Assembly: GCA_020637235.1 (NCBI GenBank)
Contig: JACJWG010000002.1
Coordinates: forward strand, 434,001 to 498,000
Length of the DNA: 64,000 bases
Origin: Acidimicrobiaceae bacterium
Lineage (GTDB): Bacteria; Actinomycetota; Acidimicrobiia; Acidimicrobiales; Ilumatobacteraceae
Direction of reading: 5' to 3'
Below are positions 58,359 to 64,000 of this stretch, one piece after another (the stretch's first letter is position 1; each line of letters begins with the position of its first letter). The notes below the pieces were generated by a model that did no database searches, had not been told where the DNA came from, and saw only the letters and a program-made list of their open reading frames with translations. Both the position numbers and the translations under genes were made by a program.

Positions 58359-61300
58359 TCAGCCGAGGCTCGGACGCCGGCGCCGTGCGAACACGACGAC
58401 CAGCGCACCCAGGCCGAGTGCGACCCCGGCGATCTGCAACCAGCGGGCCATGAGCGCCCAGCCGGTGGCCGGCAGGTTGGCCGACACCGTGGTGGCGGGC
58501 GTCGAGGCGTCGTTGTTCACCAGGACCGGGTCACCCGGCGCCGACGAATCGGACTCGCCGACGGTGGCCGAGTTCACGATCGTGGCGCCGCTCGGTGCGG
58601 TCACCCGCACCCGCACGTTCACGGTGACGGTCGCACCCACCGCCATCGGCGCTGCCGTGAGGCAGCGGACCACCTGGCCCTCAGCGGTGCAGCTGACCCC
58701 GACACCCGTGGCATCCACGAAGGTGAGCCCCTCGGGGAGGGTGTCGGTGATCGCCACCGCCGACGACGACGGGCTCGGACCGAGGTTGGTCGCGTCGAGC
58801 ACGTAGGTCACCGTGGCGTTGCGCACCAGCGCACCGTCCAGCCGCTTCGCGAGCTGCAGGTCGGCGAGGGGCACCTCGGTCGGATCGCTGTCGGTGTTGT
58901 TCGTGGTGTCCGGGTCGTGGGTCACGGAGAGCACCGACGCCGTGTTGGTGACGCCGGGGGCGGCGGCTCGGGCCACGCTCACCGTGAGGGTGATCGTGAT
59001 CGAATCGTCCACCGCCATCGTGGGCAGGTCACAGGTGACCGTCTGCCCGGCGGCGGCGCAGGTGACGCCGCTCGTCGCCGTCGTGGCGCTCACGAAACCG
59101 AGGCCCGCCGGCAACACGTCGGTCACGCGTGGCGTGGCCGCCGCCGCCGGACCCGCGTTGCGGATCGCCATCGTGTACACCCCGTTGCGGTCCACCTCGA
59201 AGCGGCCCGTGTGCGACTTGTCGATGCTCAGATCGGCCTGCAGCCGGTAGCCGAAGTCGGCATCGGTGCGGTCCTGTCCGGCGGCGAGCGTCGTGCTGGT
59301 GCGCGAGTCGCGCACGGCGTCCGGCTCGCTGACGCTCACCATGCCGGCCGGCAGGTCGGCGGTGTCGACCACTACGGTGTAGCCGCCGGCCGGGAGCCGC
59401 TCGACGAGGTAGTCGCCGTCGGTGCCGGTGGCGGTGGCGAACACCACGTCGTCCCCGGTGCCGGCGACGCCGTCGAGTCCGGCCCAGGTGACCGTCACGT
59501 CGACACCGGCGAAACCGGTCTCGGCGCCGTTGCGCGTCCCGTCGGCGTCGACGTCCTCCCACACGAGGTCGCCGAGTGATCCGGTGCCGGTGTAGGAGAA
59601 GTCGGCCGACATCACGTTGGCCTCGTCCACCCCGACCGTCATCGGGTCGTCGATGGCGAGCACCACGTCCACGCGGTGCGCCGTGCCGAGGCCGTCACCG
59701 TCGTAGGTGGCCTCGAAGCCCGGCAGGTCGGCCGGATCGAGGGTCACCCGCACCGGCCCGTAGGGCAGGTGGTCGACGAGGTAGTCGCCGTTGGCGTCGG
59801 TGGTGGTGACGATCGTGACGTCGTCGGCGTTGCCGAAGGTGGCGTCGGGCCCGGCCCACACCACGGTGACGGTCACGTTCGCGAGCCCGGGTTCACCTGG
59901 CTCGGGGGACGCCGAGCCGTCACCATCGAGGTCGTACCAGACGTGGTCGCCCACCGAGGCGACGCCTCGGTAGCCGAAGTCGGCGTCGACGCGGTCCTGG
60001 CCGTCGGACAGGGTGGCGGTCGTCGTGTGCGCCGTGCCGGTGCCGTCGAGGTCGTGGGTCGGCACCATGCCGGCGGGCAGGTCGGTCTGGTCGACCGTCA
60101 CCGTGTAGGTGCCCGCCGGGAGGTGGTCGACCAGGTAGGTGCCACCGGCCGAGGTGGTGGTGGTGAAGGAGACGTCGTCGCCACCACCGGCCACGCCGTC
60201 GGCACCGAACCAGACGACGGTGACGTCGACGCCGGCCAGGCCGGTCTCGTCGCCGTCGAGGACTCCGTCGCCGTCGCGGTCGTACCAGATCGTGTCGCCG
60301 ATCGAGCCGTTGCCGGTGTACGAGAGGTCGACGTCGGTGCGGCTCTGGCCGGCGGCGAGCGAGGTGGTCACCTGGTTCGCCGAGGCGGTGCCGTCGAGGT
60401 CGTAGGTCGGGGTGGTGCCCGCCGGGATGTCGGCGCCGTCCGCGTCGAGGCGGTACGGGCCGGCAGGGAGCAGGGTGAACAGGTACTGGCCCGAGCCGTC
60501 GGTGGTGTCGACCGGGTACGAGACGTTGTCGCTCGTGGTGGACAAGTCACCGTCGAAGCCGCCCCACACCAGGGTGACGTCGATGGCCGGGATGCCCGGC
60601 TCGCCCGGATCGCGGGTCGCGCCACCCGAGGCGTCGAGGTCGAGCCAGATGGTGTCGCCGAGCGAGCCGGTGCCCGTGTAGCCGAAGTCGGCTCCGAGAT
60701 AGCCGGTGCTCGAGGTGAGCGTGATCGTGCTCGACAGGTGGTCGATCGTGACGTCGTCGTTGTAGGTGGGTGCCATGCCGGCCGGCAGGGTGGTGTGGTC
60801 GACACGCACCCGGTAGTCGCCGGTGGGCAGGTTGGAGAACCCGTAGAAGCCGGTGGCGTTGGTGACCGCCGAGGTGACGGTGATGTCGTCGCCGCCGCCG
60901 GACACACCGTCCGGCCCGAAGAAGTCGTCGGTGGTGCCGAACACGTTGTCGAGGCCGGCCGACTCGAGGGTGACGGTGACGCCCGGGATGCCGGGCTCAC
61001 CGACGTCGGCGGTGCCGTCGCCGTCGATGTCGTACCAGATGTGGTCGCCGAGGCTGGTGGACACCGCGGTGATCGTCGCGGTGTCGTCGTCGTCCTCGTC
61101 GGCGACGGCGAGCTGGCTGTTGGGCGTCGAGTCGACGTCCCACTGGTTGCTCGCCTGCACCTCGGCGCGGTTGGTGATCGCGCCGATCTGGTTGAGCCGC
61201 GTGCGGACGACGAGCGTGGCGCTGTTGCCGTTGGCGATCGTGCCGACGGTCCAGATGCCGGTGCCGTCGTCGTACGACCCCTGCGTCGCCGACACGGTGG

Positions 61301-64000
61301 TCACGTACACCAGACCGACCGGGAGCTGATCGCGCACCGTCACGCCGGTGGCCGTGTCGGGTCCGGAGTTGGACACGGTGATCGTCCAGTTGATCTCGCT
61401 GCCGAACGAGTACGGACCGGCCGAGGGCACCTTGGTGACCGAGAGGTCGGTGCGGCGGATGACGGCGCTCGCGGTGTCGTCCGGGCCGGTGTAGTCGCCG
61501 TCGAGGTTGGAGGTCGCGCCGGTGACGTCCTCGGCGTCGGGCACGCCGCCGGTGTTGGTGTGCGGGTTCGCGGTGCCGGTGGTGCCGACGGTGAGCAGCG
61601 AGCTCTGCGGCACGGCGGCGAACTGGATCGTCACCGTGGCACCCGGGTTGAGCGGCTGGCCGAGACCACTCACGACGTCGGTCCAGAGCAAGGTGGCGCC
61701 GGGGGTGGTGCAGTCGGGGGAGCAGACCGGTTCGACCGCGGTGGTGCCGTAGGGGGTGACCACACTGGCCGAGCCCGCCGAGTACACCCAACCGGCGGGC
61801 AGCACGTCGTCGAGGTCGACGTCGTAGGCCGCGGCGGTGGGCTCGGTGGCGTTGTTCGTCGCGACGAGCTGCCAGGTGAAGGGCACACCGACGCGAGCGT
61901 CGGTGGCGTCGCTGACCGCCGACTTGTCGATGGTGACGTGCGGGAATCCGACGGTCATCACGACCGAGTCGGCGGTGACGTCACCGCCGACGCCACCTTG
62001 GCCGTAGGTGCGCCACGAGGCGAGACCGTCGGCCAGCCGGGTGGCTTCCGAGGCCCCGTAGTACGTGGGCACGTCGGCGACGTTGAGGATCTGTTCGCCA
62101 TCGTGCAACGCCGCGGATGCGGCGAGATCGGCGGTATAGGTGATCGTCACCGACGAGTTCGGTGCGATCGTGCTGATCAGCCACTCGAGGTTCGGCGCCG
62201 TGCCGTCGACGACGGTGATCGGGCCGGCTGAGGCCGGCACGACGACGTTCACGAGGTCGCCGTCGGGGGCGTCGACCACACTGATGTCGTGGGCGGCCCA
62301 CGTCGTCGAGGAGTTCGTGACGGTGAGCGTGTAGGTGTAGCTCGAGCCGATGTCGGTGTTGCAGTTGTCGGCGTCGCCGACGTTGCCGGGCGTGGCGTCA
62401 CAGGGGGTCTGCGAGACGTCCTTGTCGATGCGCACGCTCGGCTCGCGCACCGTGACGGTGGCGGTGGCCGGGCCCGCGTTGCGGGTGAACCCGCCCGGTG
62501 CCGGCGGGGTGGCCGGCACCGACGACACGCTGTTCAACTGGTTCCAGTACGCCCGAGCGCTGTTGACGAGGGTGTTGCCCGCCACGACCGGCGTGCCCTC
62601 GGGCACGTAGGTGTCGTCGATCCAGGCCGTGTAGGTCATGCGGATCACACACGAGTTGGTGGAGGGCGAGGCGAAGTCGTCGACGAAGAACCCGACCGTG
62701 GTGGACCCGTCGCCGTTGTTCGTCTGGCCGGCGATGCCCTGCGCACCGGCCAGCAACGGGCAGCCCGTGCTGGTGCCGGTGTAGGTGAAGGTGCCGAAGT
62801 TCTGGAAGTCGACGCCGTCGGGCAGCGTGTCGAGCACCGTGAGGTCGTACGTGGTGATGCCCGCCGGCACCGTCACGTCGACGGTGTAGGTGACCGTGTC
62901 ACCGATGGTGGCGTTGGCGGGGCTGACCGACTTGGCGATGGTGGCCTGCGGTGCGGTGACCGTGTCGGTCGCGTTGGCCGAGTACGTGGTGCGTTCGCCG
63001 GTGATCGCGCCGAGCATGCTGCTCGCCGCGGCGGTGACGTTGTTGGTGAAGATCGAACCGGACACCGCCGGGTCGTCCACCTCGACGGCATAGCTGAGCG
63101 TGGTGTTCGAACCGGGGTCGATCGTCGACAGCTTGCCGGCCGTCGTCGTGACGTCCCAGGTGATCGTGCGTGCGGTCTGGTTCCAGATGCCGCCGTCGGG
63201 GTTCACCGTGCCGCCGTCGAGGACGTCCACGCCCCCGTTCTTCACGGTGAGGCCAGCGGGGATCGTGTCGACGATCACCAGGTCGTGTGCCGGCGAGCGG
63301 TTGGTGCCGGACGTCGCGTTGATGGTGAGGGTGTAGGTGAGCGAATCGCCCGGCGACACGATGTCGTCGGCGTCGTTCTCGTTCTTCGTCATCGTGATCG
63401 CCGGCTCGACGATGGTGGTGTTGATCGTCGAGCTGTTGACGTTGACCCGCGTGGTGCCGATCGCCGGATCGGGCAGGTACGAGAACTGGCCCTGGTTGGT
63501 GATCGTGTTGCCGGCCACGCCGCTCGCCACGCGGGCGACGATCGTGAGCACGAGGGTGTCGTCGCCGGACGACGGTGCGTTGGTGTAGCTGCCGGCGCGA
63601 TCGAGGCGCACCGTCCCACCGGCGCCGATGGCCGGGGCGGTGAGGGTCCATGCCGGATCGTCGACGACTGCGTTGAAGGTCCACGTCGGCGTCGCGTGGA
63701 GCACCAGGTTGCCGTTGAGCGTGTCGGACAGCCGGGCGTCCACCACGGTCGTGCCCTCGGGGATCGTCGCGGTGACGGTGTAGGTGAGCGTCTCACCGAT
63801 CGTCGCCCGCTCGGCGGTGGTGGCCGGCACGGCGTTGGCCGGGTTCCCGGTCTCGTTCACGCTCGACTGCTGCACCTTGGTGGTGCTCGCGGCGCGAATG
63901 GTGATCTGGCTGGTGTCGTGGGCGGCCGTGGTGTTCGGCGTGACGGTCGGGTCGATGTTGGTGGCGGGGTAGTACACGTACGGCGCGTCGCTCGCGTTCG
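58359..64000 (-). CDS. giant DUF11/SdrD-like LPxTG surface protein, 5' end outside window
   Basis: At least 1,880 residues of a sortase-anchored adhesin; the frame is open to base 64000, so the N-terminus lies beyond. The N-terminal ~950 visible residues are DUF11/isopeptide-like repeats (for example ITMTKNENDADDIVSPGDSLTYTL, VTAPQATIAKSVSPANATIGDTVTYTV). Five SdrD B-like repeats follow (patterns such as LGDHIWYDIDGDGTADVGEPGIPGV and IGDTIWYDRDGDGVLDGDETGL), each with a calcium-loop-like D-x-D-x-DG. Two more DUF11 domains come next, then the sorting signal NLPATG, a membrane helix and the basic tail RRRRP. No sortase gene is in the window. It probably takes part in adhesion or cell-cell contact. 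Confidence 0.93.
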   Translation of the reverse strand, partial: NASDAPYVYYPATNIDPTVTPNTTAAHDTSQITIRAASTTKVQQSSVNETGNPANAVPATTAERATIGETLTYTVTATIPEGTTVVDARLSDTLNGNLVLHATPTWTFNAVVDDPAWTLTAPAIGAGGTVRLDRAGSYTNAPSSGDDTLVLTIVARVASGVAGNTITNQGQFSYLPDPAIGTTRVNVNSSTINTTIVEPAITMTKNENDADDIVSPGDSLTYTLTINATSGTNRSPAHDLVIVDTIPAGLTVKNGGVDVLDGGTVNPDGGIWNQTARTITWDVTTTAGKLSTIDPGSNTTLSYAVEVDDPAVSGSIFTNNVTAAASSMLGAITGERTTYSANATDTVTAPQATIAKSVSPANATIGDTVTYTVDVTVPAGITTYDLTVLDTLPDGVDFQNFGTFTYTGTSTGCPLLAGAQGIAGQTNNGDGSTTVGFFVDDFASPSTNSCVIRMTYTAWIDDTYVPEGTPVVAGNTLVNSARAYWNQLNSVSSVPATPPAPGGFTRNAGPATATVTVREPSVRIDKDVSQTPCDATPGNVGDADNCNTDIGSSYTYTLTVTNSSTTWAAHDISVVDAPDGDLVNVVVPASAGPITVVDGTAPNLEWLISTIAPNSSVTITYTADLAASAALHDGEQILNVADVPTYYGASEATRLADGLASWRTYGQGGVGGDVTADSVVMTVGFPHVTIDKSAVSDATDARVGVPFTWQLVATNNATEPTAAAYDVDLDDVLPAGWVYSAGSASVVTPYGTTAVEPVCSPDCTTPGATLLWTDVVSGLGQPLNPGATVTIQFAAVPQSSLLTVGTTGTANPHTNTGGVPDAEDVTGATSNLDGDYTGPDDTASAVIRRTDLSVTKVPSAGPYSFGSEINWTITVSNSGPDTATGVTVRDQLPVGLVYVTTVSATQGSYDDGTGIWTVGTIANGNSATLVVRTRLNQIGAITNRAEVQASNQWDVDSTPNSQLAVADEDDDDTATITAVSTSLGDHIWYDIDGDGTADVGEPGIPGVTVTLESAGLDNVFGTTDDFFGPDGVSGGGDDITVTSAVTNATGFYGFSNLPTGDYRVRVDHTTLPAGMAPTYNDDVTIDHLSSTITLTSSTGYLGADFGYTGTGSLGDTIWLDLDASGGATRDPGEPGIPAIDVTLVWGGFDGDLSTTSDNVSYPVDTTDGSGQYLFTLLPAGPYRLDADGADIPAGTTPTYDLDGTASANQVTTSLAAGQSRTDVDLSYTGNGSIGDTIWYDRDGDGVLDGDETGLAGVDVTVVWFGADGVAGGGDDVSFTTTTSAGGTYLVDHLPAGTYTVTVDQTDLPAGMVPTHDLDGTGTAHTTTATLSDGQDRVDADFGYRGVASVGDHVWYDLDGDGSASPEPGEPGLANVTVTVVWAGPDATFGNADDVTIVTTTDANGDYLVDHLPYGPVRVTLDPADLPGFEATYDGDGLGTAHRVDVVLAIDDPMTVGVDEANVMSADFSYTGTGSLGDLVWEDVDADGTRNGAETGFAGVDVTVTWAGLDGVAGTGDDVVFATATGTDGDYLVERLPAGGYTVVVDTADLPAGMVSVSEPDAVRDSRTSTTLAAGQDRTDADFGYRLQADLSIDKSHTGRFEVDRNGVYTMAIRNAGPAAAATPRVTDVLPAGLGFVSATTATSGVTCAAAGQTVTCDLPTMAVDDSITITLTVSVARAAAPGVTNTASVLSVTHDPDTTNNTDSDPTEVPLADLQLAKRLDGALVRNATVTYVLDATNLGPSPSSSAVAITDTLPEGLTFVDATGVGVSCTAEGQVVRCLTAAPMAVGATVTVNVRVRVTAPSGATIVNSATVGESDSSAPGDPVLVNNDASTPATTVSANLPATGWALMARWLQIAGVALGLGALVVVFARRRRPSLG

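Noticed and set aside
60000..61050. Long-period repeats in the surface-protein gene considered as mobile or CRISPR repeats
   Set aside because: They are diverged protein-domain repeats (SdrD B-like) in one reading frame.
59676..62231. An 850-codon plus-strand frame inside the surface-protein gene
   Set aside because: Valine/glycine/arginine-rich mirror of the repeat protein with no recognisable domain.

Overview
The window is high-GC actinobacterial chromosome, about 64 kb, and it spans the replication origin. Gene content and order (gyrA-gyrB-DUF721-recF-dnaN-dnaA to the left; rpmH-rnpA-yidD-yidC-jag-rsmG-parA-parB to the right; then cwlM-like, trxA, trxB, anti-sigma, SigM-like sigma factor, kinase, DUF6049 gene, CCA-adding enzyme; then DUF5318-rpsF-ssb-rpsR-rplI-dnaB) follow the plan known from Mycobacterium and relatives. 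The divergent proteins, the MgtE_N/DUF1003 pair, the EF-G-like protein and the LPxTG surface protein suggest a deep-branching actinobacterium such as class Acidimicrobiia (Ilumatobacter-like). The taxon is an inference; no rRNA gene is present. Neither phage, insertion sequence nor CRISPR array is visible.

Layout. 1-9.4 kb, mostly minus strand: a partial membrane acyltransferase, a cyclic-nucleotide-binding protein, tRNA-Ala, a flavin-dependent monooxygenase, a K+ channel, an alpha/beta hydrolase, tryptophan 2,3-dioxygenase, an EF-G-like GTPase and a LuxR-type two-component system whose kinase carries a PspC domain. 9.5-17.3 kb: a divergent PspC/LiaF-like protein, a molybdopterin oxidoreductase, an MgtE_N-CBS protein coupled to a DUF1003 protein, and an opposing three-gene operon. 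17.4-28.3 kb, minus strand: tRNA-Ile, DUF3566 protein, an orphan TadE-like protein, gyrA, gyrB, dciA-like, recF, dnaN and dnaA. The dnaN-dnaA gap (26545-26814) holds overlapping DnaA boxes, a GC-rich tetranucleotide and a five-triplet DnaA-trio-like tract, that is, a convincing oriC unwinding element.

28.7-34.7 kb, plus strand: rpmH to parB, with four parS sites about 42 bp apart just before parA. Genes on both sides of oriC point away from it. 34.8-44.9 kb, minus strand: a cell-envelope locus (GNAT, DUF6049, DegV, Ser/Thr kinase, ECF sigma, anti-sigma, membrane protein, trxB, trxA, CwlM-like pseudo-amidase). Here an intact-looking kinase with an extracellular sugar-binding-like domain sits where mycobacteria have the MurJ-pseudokinase fusion. 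45-51.6 kb: HDAC-like deacetylase, CCA-adding enzyme, GGDEF/EAL protein, small enzymes, and a rhodanese lipoprotein behind a CsoR/CstR-type operator. 51.7-55.4 kb: rpsF-ssb-rpsR-rplI with a structured leader, then dnaB with a perfect DnaA box upstream. 55.4-64 kb: an ArsR/SRPBCC pair, small genes, and the 3' part of a giant DUF11/SdrD-like LPxTG surface protein that runs off the right edge.

Many starts here lack a Shine-Dalgarno sequence and instead have a TAnnnT hexamer 6-8 nt upstream, the signature of leaderless mRNAs.
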